A stretch of DNA of 64,000 bases from JAKFEW01 sp036675505 (GTDB lineage: Bacteria > Cyanobacteriota > Sericytochromatia > S15B-MN24 > JAQBPE01), in the NCBI GenBank assembly GCA_036675505.1, contig JAKFEW010000041.1:110928-174927 (forward strand), written 5' to 3'. Each line of letters begins with the position of its first letter. The first letter of the stretch is position 1. Both the position numbers and the translations under genes were made by a program. Below the pieces are notes generated by a model that had not been told where the DNA came from, made no database searches, and saw only the letters and a list, made by a program, of their open reading frames with translations. Below, piece by piece: positions 1-8,584 of this stretch.

Positions 1-787
1 GGAAGCGCACGTAGTGGATCGGCACGTCCACGTCGAGGCTGTTGCCGACCCAGTCGGCCAGGCGACGGGCGTCTTCCTCGGTGTCCGAGATGTCGGTGAC
101 CATCAGGTTCGAGATCTCGACGTGCTTACCGGCCTTGTAGACCATCTCGGCGCCGGCCTTGACGGGCTCAATCCAGCCCTTGGTCAGCTTCTTGTAGTAC
201 TCGGGGTCAGTCGACTTGAGCGAGACCGCGAAGATGTCGATCACGGGCAGCAGCTGCTCGATCGCCTCGGGCGTGATGAAGAAGGCCGACTTGTAGAGGT
301 TCTTGATGCCGTGCTTCTGGGCCAGCGCGGCGGTCTCGACCACGAACTCGTGCCAGACGACCGGGTCGTTGTAGGTCCACGAGATCACGCGGATGCCGTG
401 GCGCAGCGCGGTCTCGACCACCTGCTCGGGCGTGTAATAGTGGACGTTCTCGTTCTCGACGAAGCGCGCCTGCGAGGTCTTCCAGTTGTGGCAGTAGTCG
501 CAGTTCAGCATGCAGCCGACGTTGCCCATCGAGAGGATGCGGTCGCCGGGCGCGTAGTGGTAGATCGCCTCGGTCTCGATCGTCTCGACCGTGGCGTGCA
601 CCGATTTGCCGTAGTTCAGCGTGACCAGCTCACCTTCGTGGTTGGCGCGCACGCCGCAGAAACCGCGACGACCCGGCGCGATGATGCAGTTGCGCGGGCT
701 CAGGTGGCACTTCACGTTGCCGTTCTCGAGCTTCTCGCCGAGACGTGCGGGATAAGAGGTATCGAACCAGTTGGTGGTGGTGGTCAT
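1..787 (-). CDS. AmmeMemoRadiSam-type radical SAM enzyme (AmrS-like), 3' end cut off by the window
   Basis: The reverse strand from an ATG at 787 reads without a stop to the left edge, so the C-terminus is missing. The visible 262 residues carry the radical-SAM cluster motif CMLNCDYC (CX3CX2C) near residue 85, preceded by GDRILSMGNVG and followed by ISWTYNDP and LYKSAFFITPEA. All of these are typical of the family annotated as AmmeMemoRadiSam system radical SAM enzyme, related to pyruvate formate-lyase activase. A Cys near residue 28 lies in a conserved N-terminal stretch (HLSPRNCIIAPG). An AGGGAG-like ribosome site sits about 13 nt upstream. The reaction is not known for this family; the usual partner proteins A and B are not in view. 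The family call is solid, the biological role is not. Confidence 0.85.
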   Translation of the reverse strand, partial: MTTTTNWFDTSYPARLGEKLENGNVKCHLSPRNCIIAPGRRGFCGVRANHEGELVTLNYGKSVHATVETIETEAIYHYAPGDRILSMGNVGCMLNCDYCHNWKTSQARFVENENVHYYTPEQVVETALRHGIRVISWTYNDPVVWHEFVVETAALAQKHGIKNLYKSAFFITPEAIEQLLPVIDIFAVSLKSTDPEYYKKLTKGWIEPVKAGAEMVYKAGKHVEISNLMVTDISDTEEDARRLADWVGNSLDVDVPIHYVRF

Positions 788-1083
788 CGAGTGAACCGTC
801 TCCCTGTCGGCGGCGAACCGCGGCTTGCTGTGGGTCCGGGGATCCTACCACGCCCGCGAGACCGGCTACCAGGGGTTCCGCGGAATCGTCGGGGTGGCAT
901 ATGTAAATTTATGTAAAACCGTGACATGCGCTGCGCCGCGCGCGTACAACGTACAGGATCCCGAAAGTGGCCGCAGCGGAACCCGGGATTGGCGTGAGGA
1001 CGCCAGCGCGCTCGCTTGTGCGATCGGGCGAGGCTTGCTAAGCTGTTGATTCCCGCCTTCGGCCCGGCGGAAATGAGGCGTCC
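788..1083. other. Intergenic region between divergent genes
   Basis: This is the shared upstream region of the leftward radical-SAM gene and the rightward fatty-acid-type operon, so promoters for both must lie here. A short AT-richer patch at about 897-920 is the most likely promoter region, but I cannot place convincing -35 and -10 boxes. No conserved ORF or RNA gene was recognised. Confidence 0.4.
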
Positions 1084-1605
1084 GTGCGATTCTACCTGGT
1101 TGACCGGATCGAGGCTTGGTACCCCGGCGAGCGCGCCGAGGGCATCAAATGCCTGACCATGACCGAGGAATACCTCGAGCAGCACTTCCCCGGCTGGCCC
1201 GTGATGCCGGGCGTGCTGCTGCTGGAATCGCTGGCCCAGCTGTCCGGCTACCTGCTCGGCGACACCGAGGCCCGCCAGGGCCGGCGGATCCTCGCGATCA
1301 TGAGCATGGTGGAAAAGGCCAAGTTCCGGAAGATGGTCCGCCCGGGCGACCAGGTGCGCCTGTCGGCCACGATCCTGAGCCGCGGCGAGGATGCCGCCAA
1401 GGTCGAGGTGAAGGCGACGGTCGACGGCGAGACCGTTTGCGACGCGCGCATCCTCTTCACCTACTGGACGCCCGACGATCCGGGCATGCTGCGCGACCTC
1501 GCGATCCGCCACCAGAACCTGATCGGCCTGTGCCGCGATTGCCGCGAGGGCGACCCGCCGCGCGCCGACCAGGCGCACGTGATCGCCGCCGGGGCCGCGA
1601 CATGA
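1084..1605 (+). CDS. FabZ/FabA-like 3-hydroxyacyl-ACP dehydratase
   Basis: A 173-residue hot-dog fold protein, slightly longer than FabZ (about 150). The signature HFPGWPVMPGVLLLES starts near residue 34 and contains the catalytic His. The acidic partner expected in the central helix is not obvious: that position falls in ESLAQLSG, where Glu is present. It probably dehydrates 3-hydroxyacyl-ACP to trans-2-enoyl-ACP in the pathway encoded downstream. The start is GTG at 1084; no strong ribosome site is visible. The stop overlaps the next start by 4 nt (ATGA), and it heads a run of coupled genes. A C-terminal extension of about 25 residues with CRDC is unusual. The family is clear; substrate chain and head group are unknown. 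Confidence 0.85.
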   Translation: MRFYLVDRIEAWYPGERAEGIKCLTMTEEYLEQHFPGWPVMPGVLLLESLAQLSGYLLGDTEARQGRRILAIMSMVEKAKFRKMVRPGDQVRLSATILSRGEDAAKVEVKATVDGETVCDARILFTYWTPDDPGMLRDLAIRHQNLIGLCRDCREGDPPRADQAHVIAAGAAT

Positions 1606-2825
1606 CGGTCGTCGTCTCGGGCATCGGGGTCGTGAGTCCGCTCGGCGAGGGCGTGACGGCCCACTGGGCGCGAGTCCAGGCGGGCGAGTCGGCGATCGCC
1701 GCCCTGGGCCAGGCCGGCGACTCGCTGCCCCTGGTCGCCGGCGCCCGCGTCGCAAACTTCGACGTGAAGCCCTTCTTGACCGACAAGAAGATGGCGCGCC
1801 TGTTGAACCCGGCGAGCGCCCTCACGCTCGCGGCGAGCCGGCTCGCGCTCGACGACGCGGGGCTCGACCTCGCCGCCGTGCCGCCCGCCCGCCGCGGGCT
1901 GTACTGCCAGACCGGCATGTTCCAGGTCGAGGGCAAGGACCTCGCGCCGATCGTCGAGCACTGCTGTGACGACGGCACCCTGTCGCTCGCGCGCTTCGGC
2001 GAAAAGGGCATGGCCGTCATCAACCCCTTTTTGCCGATCAAGACGCTGCCCAACATGGGCCTCGGCGCGATCGCGATCGCCTTCGACTTCCAGGGGCCGA
2101 ACCTGGTGGTCGGGCCCTTCGCGAACCAGGGCGCCATGGCCATCGAGCTCGCGCGCCAGGCGCTCGAGAACGGCGACGCCGACGTGTGCCTGGTGGCCGG
2201 CGGCGACGCGCCCTTCAACATGATGACGGTCGCGACCCTGCTCGGCCTGGGCGTGCTCGACCGCCGCGACCTGCCGCACCTCGGCCTGTTCGACCCCGCC
2301 AACGACGGTCTGATCCTCGGCGAGGGCGGCGTGGCGCTGGTGCTCGAGCGCGCGGAGACCGTCGCGGCCCGCGGCGGCCGGGCCTACGCCGTGCCGGGGC
2401 CGGTCTGGATGGCCTCGGGCGAGGACGCCGAGGCGGGCCCCACCACCGACGCCGCCGCGATCGACTACGTGCTGCAGCAGGCCAGCGCGGGCGCGGGCCT
2501 CGACCTCGTGATCGCCGAGGGCTCGGGCATCCCCGCGATCGACGCCGCGGAGCGCCTGGCGCTCGGCCGGAGCCTGCCGAACGTGCCGGTGGCCTCGGCC
2601 AAGCCGCTGATCGGCGCCTGGCCGGGCGCGGGCTTCCTGCTCGAGGCCGCGCACGCCGCGCTGGCCATCCACCAGGGCGGCTGGCCGGCGCCCGCGGCGC
2701 ACCCGGCGCGCGCGCTCGTGCTCGGCCTGGACCTCGCGGGCACGGTGGCGGCGATCGCCTTCGATCGTGCCGTGGCCGGCCAGCCCGGGCCTCCGGCGGC
2801 CTCAGCCCGCCCGGTGAGCGCATGA
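1602..2825 (+). CDS. Inactive beta-ketoacyl synthase homologue, chain-length-factor-like
   Basis: 407 residues with the thiolase fold of FabF-type ketosynthases throughout (VVSGIGVVSPLG at the N-terminus, DGLILGEGGVALVLE in the middle). All three substrate-chemistry residues except Lys are replaced when aligned without gaps to the next gene. The active Cys is Ala174 (GPFANQGAMAI), the first His is Glu (AEGSG in place of AHGTG), and the second His is Ala (KPLIGAW in place of KSQIGHL). Loss of Cys with retention of fold is the hallmark of chain-length factors, which pair with an active ketosynthase and shape the product pocket. The gene overlaps its neighbours by 4 nt on both sides, which favours a 1:1 complex with the downstream ketosynthase. 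Calling it a chain-length factor is inference from these substitutions and position. Confidence 0.8.
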   Translation: MTVVVSGIGVVSPLGEGVTAHWARVQAGESAIAALGQAGDSLPLVAGARVANFDVKPFLTDKKMARLLNPASALTLAASRLALDDAGLDLAAVPPARRGLYCQTGMFQVEGKDLAPIVEHCCDDGTLSLARFGEKGMAVINPFLPIKTLPNMGLGAIAIAFDFQGPNLVVGPFANQGAMAIELARQALENGDADVCLVAGGDAPFNMMTVATLLGLGVLDRRDLPHLGLFDPANDGLILGEGGVALVLERAETVAARGGRAYAVPGPVWMASGEDAEAGPTTDAAAIDYVLQQASAGAGLDLVIAEGSGIPAIDAAERLALGRSLPNVPVASAKPLIGAWPGAGFLLEAAHAALAIHQGGWPAPAAHPARALVLGLDLAGTVAAIAFDRAVAGQPGPPAASARPVSA

Positions 2826-4129
2826 CCCGGCGCGTGGTGGTGACCGGCATGGGCGTCGTGTCGCCCGTGGGCGTGGGGCTCGCCGCCTTCGAGGCCGGCC
2901 TGCGCCTCGGACGCTCCGGCGGCCGCACGATCCGCCGCTTTACCGCCGACACCTTCCCGCGCCGGGCCGCCTGCGAGGTGGACGACGCCGAGCTCGAGCC
3001 CTTCGCCGCGGCCCTCGACCCGGCCGACCGCGCCTGGCTCGCGACCGACCGCAAGGCGCTGCTGCTCGCCGTGGCCGCCGAGATGGCCGCGCGCGACGCC
3101 GGTCCCTGGCTGCCAAGCTCCCCCCCCGTCGCCCGTGGCCTGTCGTTCGGCCCCGGCATCGACTACGTCGACTTCGACCGCTCGCTCGCGTCCGACGCGG
3201 ACCCGCTCGGCGAGCTGCCCTTCGCGGACGTGTCGCGCCCGGCCTTCATGCGCGTGCGCGACGCCGGCGGTAGGCCGACCCGCATGCCCTTCGACGGCCC
3301 GGCCGGCTGGGTCGCCGCGCGCCTGGGCTTCCGCGGGCCGCGCGTGGTCAACATCGGCGCCTGCGCGGCCGGCGCGATGGCGATCGGCGAGGGCTTCCGG
3401 ATGGTGCGCACAGGCCGGGTCCCCGTGGCGATGGTGGCGGGCTTCGACTCGATGATCAGCCCGCTCGGCGTGATGGGCTTCAGCATCCTCGGCGCGCTCT
3501 CGAGCCGCCACGACGAGCCGGCCCGCGCGAGCCGCCCCTTCGACGTCACGCGCGACGGCTTCGTGCCCGGCGAAGGCGCGGGCGCCCTGATGCTCGAGGA
3601 CCTCACGCACGCGCTCGCCCGCGGCGCGCGCATCTACGGCGAGCTGGCCGGCTACGGCGCGAGCGTGGACGCCTACAAGCCCACGGCGCCCGAGCCGGAA
3701 GGCCGCGGCGCCGCCCTCGCGATCGCAGGCGCGCTGGCAGACAGCGGCCTCGCGCCCGCGGCGATCGGCTACATCAACGCCCACGGCACCGGCACGCCGC
3801 TCAACGATGCCACCGAGACGCGCGCGATCAAGGCCGTGTTCGGCGACCTCGCCCGGCGCATCCCGATCAGCTCGACCAAGAGCCAGATCGGCCACCTGGT
3901 GGCCGGCGCCGGCGCGGTGGAGCTGGTGGCGGGGCTGCTCGCGATGCGGGGCGGCTTCGTGCCGCCGACGATCAACCTGCATGCGCCGGATCCGGATTGC
4001 GACCTCGACTACGTGCCGCACGTGGCCCGCGAATGGGCCTTCGACGCGTTCCTGTCCAACAGCTTCGGGTTCGGCGGCCAGAACGCCTGCCTCGCGGTGC
4101 GCCGCTGGGCCGGGAAGGAGAGCGCATGA
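2822..4129 (+). CDS. Beta-ketoacyl-ACP synthase II-type (FabF-like), active
   Basis: 435 residues. The catalytic triad is intact: Cys181 in NIGACAAGAMAI, His in NAHGTGTPLND and Lys/His in TKSQIGHLVAGAG, plus the C-terminal FGFGGQN. It should condense malonyl-ACP with a growing acyl chain. It directly follows and overlaps the degenerate ketosynthase at 1602-2825, so the two likely form a KS-CLF heterodimer as in type II polyketide and aryl-polyene systems. The N-terminal half has less usual segments (PGIDYVDFDRSL) compared with housekeeping FabF, arguing for a specialised enzyme. The start is the ATG of the ATGA overlap at 2822. Confidence 0.9.
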   Translation: MTRRVVVTGMGVVSPVGVGLAAFEAGLRLGRSGGRTIRRFTADTFPRRAACEVDDAELEPFAAALDPADRAWLATDRKALLLAVAAEMAARDAGPWLPSSPPVARGLSFGPGIDYVDFDRSLASDADPLGELPFADVSRPAFMRVRDAGGRPTRMPFDGPAGWVAARLGFRGPRVVNIGACAAGAMAIGEGFRMVRTGRVPVAMVAGFDSMISPLGVMGFSILGALSSRHDEPARASRPFDVTRDGFVPGEGAGALMLEDLTHALARGARIYGELAGYGASVDAYKPTAPEPEGRGAALAIAGALADSGLAPAAIGYINAHGTGTPLNDATETRAIKAVFGDLARRIPISSTKSQIGHLVAGAGAVELVAGLLAMRGGFVPPTINLHAPDPDCDLDYVPHVAREWAFDAFLSNSFGFGGQNACLAVRRWAGKESA

Positions 4130-4902
4130 CCACGGAGTCCCAGGCCTTGGCTTCTGCTGCCCGTCCGCTGACCGGCCGCATCGCGCTCGTGACGGGCGCG
4201 AGCCGCGGCATCGGCCGGGCGATCGCGGCCGAGCTCGCGAGGCAGGGCGCCACGGTCGCGCTGAACTACCGCCAGGGCGAGGCGGCTGCCAAGGCGCTCG
4301 CCCACGAGATCGAGCAGCTCGGCGGCCAGGCCACGATCCACCAGGCCGACGTCGGCGACCCCGCCGCCGCCGAGGCGCTGGTCGGCGAGGTCGTGCGGGC
4401 TCATGGCCGGCTCGACATCCTGGTCAACAACGCCGGCGTGACCGACGACGCGCTGTTGATGGAGCAGGACCACGCCACCTGGTGGCGGCTGCTCGAGACC
4501 AACCTCGGCAGCGTGACGGCCTGCAGCCGCGCCGCGGCGCGCCTGATGATGCGCCAGCGCGCCGGCCGGATCATCAACCTCAGCTCGATCGCCGCGCTGC
4601 GCGGCGGCCCGGGCCAGACCTCCTACGCCGCCAGCAAGGGCGCGATCGAGGCCCTGACCCGCACGCTGGCGCGCGAGCTCGGCCGCAAGGGCGTGCTCGT
4701 GAACGCGGTCGCGCCGGGCGTGATCGAGACCGACATGACCCAGCGCGTGCGCGACGCGGCGGGCGATCGCATCAAGGAATCAATCTCGTTGCAGCGCTTC
4801 GGGCGGCCCGAGGAGGTCGCGGCGGTCGTCGCGTTCCTGGCGTCGGACGCCGCGAGCTACGTGACCGGCCAGGTCATCACCGTGGATGGAGGGTGGCGCT
4901 AA
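4126..4902 (+). CDS. FabG-like 3-oxoacyl-ACP reductase (SDR)
   Basis: 258-residue classical short-chain dehydrogenase. It has the glycine-rich NAD(P) motif TGASRGIGRA near residue 25, NNAG, the catalytic Ser in INLSSIAA, YAASK for Tyr/Lys, and a C-terminal VDGGW. It probably reduces 3-oxoacyl-ACP with NADPH. It overlaps the upstream ketosynthase by 4 nt and ends one base before the next ATG, inside the same operon. A second FabG-like gene sits at 5970, so the two may act on different chain lengths or one may have a modified role. Confidence 0.88.
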   Translation: MTTESQALASAARPLTGRIALVTGASRGIGRAIAAELARQGATVALNYRQGEAAAKALAHEIEQLGGQATIHQADVGDPAAAEALVGEVVRAHGRLDILVNNAGVTDDALLMEQDHATWWRLLETNLGSVTACSRAAARLMMRQRAGRIINLSSIAALRGGPGQTSYAASKGAIEALTRTLARELGRKGVLVNAVAPGVIETDMTQRVRDAAGDRIKESISLQRFGRPEEVAAVVAFLASDAASYVTGQVITVDGGWR

Positions 4903-5550
4903 ATGATCAGTGAACAGACGACCACGAAGGTCGACCGCGAGGCGTTCCTGCAACTCCTGCGCACCCGGCGCTCCACGCGCTCCTTCGATCCGGCGCCGCT
5001 GGCGCTCGAGGAGATCGAGCAGCTGATCGACATCGGCCGCATGGCGCCGTCGCCCTCGAACCGCCAGCCCTGGAAGTTCCTCACGATCGCCGACCAGGGC
5101 GTGAAGGACGCCATGCGCGACGCGGTCACCGTGGCCTGCCAGCGCCTGCTCGAGAAGCAGGCCGGGCCCGAGGCGCGCGCGATCGAGGACTACCTCAAGA
5201 ACTTCATCTACTTCTCGAAGGCACCGGTCGTGATCGCCGTGCTGGTGCGCCGCACGAACAACCGGCTGGCCGACGCCGAGGCCTCGGACATCGAGGTCGA
5301 GGGCGCCCACCTCGCGGCCGGCGCAGCGATGCAGAACATCCTGCTCGCGGCCGTGGCGATGGACCTGGTGGCCTGCGCCATGTCCGGCCCGATGATCGCC
5401 CGTGAGGAGCTCACGGCGATCCTGGGCGTCGAGAACCCCTGGACCCTGATGGCCCTGATCCCGGTCGGCCGTCCCGGCCCCGACCAACCCACCGTGGCCC
5501 CGGAGCGCAAGCGCCTGGACCTCATCTGGAAGCACATCCCCCAAGCGTAG
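4903..5550 (+). CDS. Nitroreductase-family flavoprotein
   Basis: 215 residues. The N-terminus TRRSTRSFDPAPL and GRMAPSPSNRQPW match the FMN-binding arginine/serine region of nitroreductases, and the C-terminal half has the ALIPVGRPG block usual in this family. FMN-dependent NAD(P)H oxidoreductases of this type reduce nitro groups, quinones or enones, and some act as dehydrogenases or desaturases in natural-product pathways. The ATG abuts the upstream stop, and GGATGGAGGG gives a good ribosome site. Within a KS/KR/DH/ACP operon a redox step on the acyl chain, or saturation of an enoyl double bond since no FabI or FabK is present, is a reasonable inference but not shown. Confidence 0.85.
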   Translation: MISEQTTTKVDREAFLQLLRTRRSTRSFDPAPLALEEIEQLIDIGRMAPSPSNRQPWKFLTIADQGVKDAMRDAVTVACQRLLEKQAGPEARAIEDYLKNFIYFSKAPVVIAVLVRRTNNRLADAEASDIEVEGAHLAAGAAMQNILLAAVAMDLVACAMSGPMIAREELTAILGVENPWTLMALIPVGRPGPDQPTVAPERKRLDLIWKHIPQA

Positions 5551-5567
5551 TAAGGAGCGCCTATCCC

Positions 5568-5960
5568 ATGTCCGCCACGATCGATCTCGAGAAGTTCTAC
5601 GATTGCTTCGTCCAGGCCCTGGGCGTCGATCGCGAGGACCTCGACATGGACAAGACCCTGCTCGAGGACCTCGGCGCCGATTCGCTCGACCTGCTGGACC
5701 TCGTGTTCAACCTGGAACAGACTTTTTCCATTCAGATCCCGCGCGGCGAGTTCGAGCGCCGCGCCCGCGAGGCCCTCGGCGACAAGCCCTTCGACCTGAA
5801 CGGCGTGCTCACCGATGAGGGCGTCGAGGCCCTGCGCGAGGGCATGCCCGAGGCCGCCGCCAAGATCAAGAGCGGCATGCGCACCCACCAGATCCCCATG
5901 CTCTTCACGGTCAGCTCGTTCCACCGCCTCGTCGAGGAGCGCGTGGCTACCGCCGTCTAA
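5568..5960 (+). CDS. Acyl carrier protein with C-terminal extension
   Basis: The first 55 or so residues are a normal ACP helix I-II region, with the phosphopantetheine Ser39 in LGADSLDLLDLV, followed by FNLEQTFSIQIP. At 130 residues it is much longer than a standard ACP (about 80). The extra part (FERRAREALGDKPFDLNG and on to FTVSSFHRLVEERVATAV) interrupts or follows helix III. It would carry the growing chain for the ketosynthase pair, reductases and dehydratase of this operon. A taaggagcgcc ribosome site precedes the ATG. The extension may be a docking surface for specialised partners; that is inference. Confidence 0.85.
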   Translation: MSATIDLEKFYDCFVQALGVDREDLDMDKTLLEDLGADSLDLLDLVFNLEQTFSIQIPRGEFERRAREALGDKPFDLNGVLTDEGVEALREGMPEAAAKIKSGMRTHQIPMLFTVSSFHRLVEERVATAV

Positions 5961-5969
5961 GGAACCAGG

Positions 5970-6713
5970 ATGCTCACAGGTAAAACCGCCATCGTCACCG
6001 GCGCGAGCCGCGGCATCGGCCGCGCCATCGCCGTCACCCTCGCCAAGGAAGGCGCGGACGTCGCCTTCTCGTACCACCGGGACGACGAGGCGGCGGCCGA
6101 GACGCGCAAGGCGATCGAGGCCACGGGGCGGCGCGCCTGGGCCTTCAAGGGCGACCTCAAGCTCAGCGAGGCGGCCGACGCGCTGGTGGACGGCGCGGTC
6201 GCCGAGTTCGGCCACGTCGACATCCTCATCAACAACACGGGCACGACCCAGACCAAGCTGTTCCTCGAGACCAGCGACGAGGACTTCGACTTCATCGTCG
6301 ACACCAACATGCGCTCGGCCTTCATGGTCTCGCGCCGCGCCGCGCTCGTGATGCGGCGCAAGAAGTGGGGCCGCATCGTGCACATCGGCTCGATCGGCGG
6401 CCAGCGCCTGTGCGCCGGCATCGCGGCCCACTACGCGGCCTCGAAGGCCGGCATGGCCGGCATGACCCTCGCGATGGCCAAGGAGCTGGCGCGCTACAAC
6501 ATCCTCGTGAACAACCTCGCGCCCGGCCTGATCGAAACGGACCTGTCCGAGGCGTTCATGACCGAGAAGATGATGGCGGACTTCAACCAGTTCCACCCGC
6601 TGCGGCGCATGGGCACGGCGCAGGAGGTCGCGGATTTCGTGGCGTTCCTGGCCTCGGACAAGGCCTCCTACATCACCGGCGAGTCGATCGTGATGGCCGG
6701 GGGGCTTTCGTGA
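5970..6713 (+). CDS. Second FabG-like SDR
   Basis: 247-residue classical SDR with TGASRGIGRA near residue 10, NNTG in place of the usual NNAG, YAASK, and the LAPGLIETDL and GGLS C-terminal blocks. It probably acts as a ketoreductase on ACP-bound substrate. It starts 9 nt after the ACP gene and its stop overlaps the GTG start of the next gene by 4 nt. The NNTG change and the MRRKKWGRIVHIGS segment set it apart from the first FabG copy, suggesting divergence rather than a recent duplication. Confidence 0.86.
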   Translation: MLTGKTAIVTGASRGIGRAIAVTLAKEGADVAFSYHRDDEAAAETRKAIEATGRRAWAFKGDLKLSEAADALVDGAVAEFGHVDILINNTGTTQTKLFLETSDEDFDFIVDTNMRSAFMVSRRAALVMRRKKWGRIVHIGSIGGQRLCAGIAAHYAASKAGMAGMTLAMAKELARYNILVNNLAPGLIETDLSEAFMTEKMMADFNQFHPLRRMGTAQEVADFVAFLASDKASYITGESIVMAGGLS

Positions 6714-8584
6714 TCCAGGCCGGCGCGCCCGCGAGCGACCCGCTGGCCCGCGAGGCCGGCGATTACCTCCTCTCGGGCAACGAGGCCCTGGCCCGCGCCG
6801 CCCTCGTGGCCGGCGTCGGCTTCGCGAGCAGCTACCCGGGCTCGCCGATCACCGAGGTGCAGGCCGCCATGCTGCAGGCCGCATCGCGCTACGGCGGCCT
6901 CCACGCCGAGTGGAGCGTGAACGAGCACGTGGCCCTGCACGCCGCGACCGGCGCCTCCTGGTGCGGCGTGCGCGCGCTCGTGACGATGAAGCAGGTCGGC
7001 CTGCATGTCGCCTCCGACCCCGCGGCCTACCTGGCCTACGCCGGCGTGAAGGGCGGCGTCGTGCTCGGCATCGGCCTCGACCCTGGCGCCACCTCGAGCA
7101 CGGGCGAGTTCGACGTGCGCTGGCTGGCCCGCGAGATGCACTGGATCGTGCTCGAGCCGGGCACCGTGCAGGAGGTCTACGACTTCGCGCGCCGCGCCTG
7201 GGACCTCTCCGAGGAGACCGGCGTGCCGGTGATGATCGATATGCCGACCGGGCTCTGCCACCAGGTGGCCGTGGTGCGCTGCAGCGCGTTGCCTGCCCAG
7301 CCACCGGCGCCCGGCCGCTTCGTGCCGGACGTCGAGAGCTTCGTGAACGTGGGCGCGCGGGCGGTCAAGAACCATGGGCGCTTAATCGCCCGGTTGCGGG
7401 CCGTGCGGGCGAAGGGGAATGAATGGAACCAGGTGGCTGGCACCGGGCCGAAGGCGCTGATCGCGGCCGGGCTGCACGCGTCGCTGGCGCGGGAGGTGCT
7501 GCGCACCCTCGATGCGACCGACGTGCCGGTCCTGGCCCTCGGCATGAGCCATCCCGTCGATCCGGCGGCGCTCGCGGCCCTGGTCGCAGCGGGCGCGACC
7601 GAGGCGCTCGTGCTCGAAGAGCTCGACGGCTACCTGTCCCTCGGCTTGCAGGCCGCGGCCCACCAGCAGCGCCTGCCGCTCTGGATCAGCAGCATCTCGG
7701 GCGAGGACGGCCTCGCCCACGGGCCGCTGACCTTCGCCGCCGCGCGCACCCGCGTGGCCGCGTTCCTGGGCATCGCGACGAACGACGCCATGGGCGTGGT
7801 CCCGCCCGCCCTGCCCGATCGTCCCGGCACCTTCTGCCCCGGCTGCTCGCACCGCAGCCCGCTCTTCGCGATCCGCGAGGCCCTCGGCGAGACCGGCGTG
7901 TACGGCGGCGACATCGGCTGCTCTTCACTGCCGCCGCACGCCTCGGACTGGCTCACCTGCATGGGCTCGGGCCTCGGCATCGCCCAGGGCGTTGCGCTGG
8001 CTTCGCCCGGCCAGAAGGTGATCGCGAGCATCGGCGACTCGACCTTCTACCACAGCGGCCTGCCGGTGGTGCTCAACGCCGTCCAGAACGGCGCGAACCT
8101 CGTGCTCGTGGTGCTCGACAACCAGTACGTCGCGATGACCGGCCACCAGCCGACGCCCGGCACCGACGCCGCGCGTGGCGGCGGCCACTCGCCCGTGCCG
8201 ATCGCCCAGGCCCTGCGCGGCCTCGGCGTGACCGACATCGTGGACGTGGTGGCCTACGACCTCGCGCGCGTGCGCTTCGAGCTCGCCCAGGCGATGGCGC
8301 GGCCCGGCCTCAAGGTGCTGATCGTAAGCGGCGAGTGCCGGCTCGCGCTCGGCCGCCGCGAGCCCGAGCGCATCGCGGCGGCCGTGCGCTATGCGATCAT
8401 CCCCGAGCTGTGCGGCCGCTGCGGCGCCTGCCACGAGGAGCTCAGCTGCGTGGCCATCCAGGACCTGGGCAGCCAGCTCAAGATCGACCAGGACGCCTGC
8501 ACGCGCTGCGGCCTGTGTTTGCAGGTGTGCACGGACAAGGCGATCCTGCCTTTCCGCTTCACGACGGACCCCGAGCGAGCATGA
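6710..8584 (+). CDS. Indolepyruvate ferredoxin oxidoreductase, alpha subunit (IorA-like)
   Basis: 624 residues. The N-terminal pyrimidine-binding region opens with LLSGNEALARAALVAG and SSYPGSPITEVQ. A central FCPGCSHR and the TPP-binding GDSTFYHSGLP follow. The C-terminus has two ferredoxin-type cysteine clusters, CGRCGACHEELSC (shortened or atypical) and CTRCGLCLQVC. Enzymes of this family oxidatively decarboxylate aryl pyruvates with CoA and ferredoxin, giving arylacetyl-CoA. The GTG start overlaps the SDR stop (GTGA), so it belongs to the fatty-acid-type operon. The unusual setting suggests it supplies a starter acyl-CoA; this is inference. The first cluster may lack the classical CxxCxxCxxxC spacing. 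Confidence 0.9.
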   Translation: MIQAGAPASDPLAREAGDYLLSGNEALARAALVAGVGFASSYPGSPITEVQAAMLQAASRYGGLHAEWSVNEHVALHAATGASWCGVRALVTMKQVGLHVASDPAAYLAYAGVKGGVVLGIGLDPGATSSTGEFDVRWLAREMHWIVLEPGTVQEVYDFARRAWDLSEETGVPVMIDMPTGLCHQVAVVRCSALPAQPPAPGRFVPDVESFVNVGARAVKNHGRLIARLRAVRAKGNEWNQVAGTGPKALIAAGLHASLAREVLRTLDATDVPVLALGMSHPVDPAALAALVAAGATEALVLEELDGYLSLGLQAAAHQQRLPLWISSISGEDGLAHGPLTFAAARTRVAAFLGIATNDAMGVVPPALPDRPGTFCPGCSHRSPLFAIREALGETGVYGGDIGCSSLPPHASDWLTCMGSGLGIAQGVALASPGQKVIASIGDSTFYHSGLPVVLNAVQNGANLVLVVLDNQYVAMTGHQPTPGTDAARGGGHSPVPIAQALRGLGVTDIVDVVAYDLARVRFELAQAMARPGLKVLIVSGECRLALGRREPERIAAAVRYAIIPELCGRCGACHEELSCVAIQDLGSQLKIDQDACTRCGLCLQVCTDKAILPFRFTTDPERA

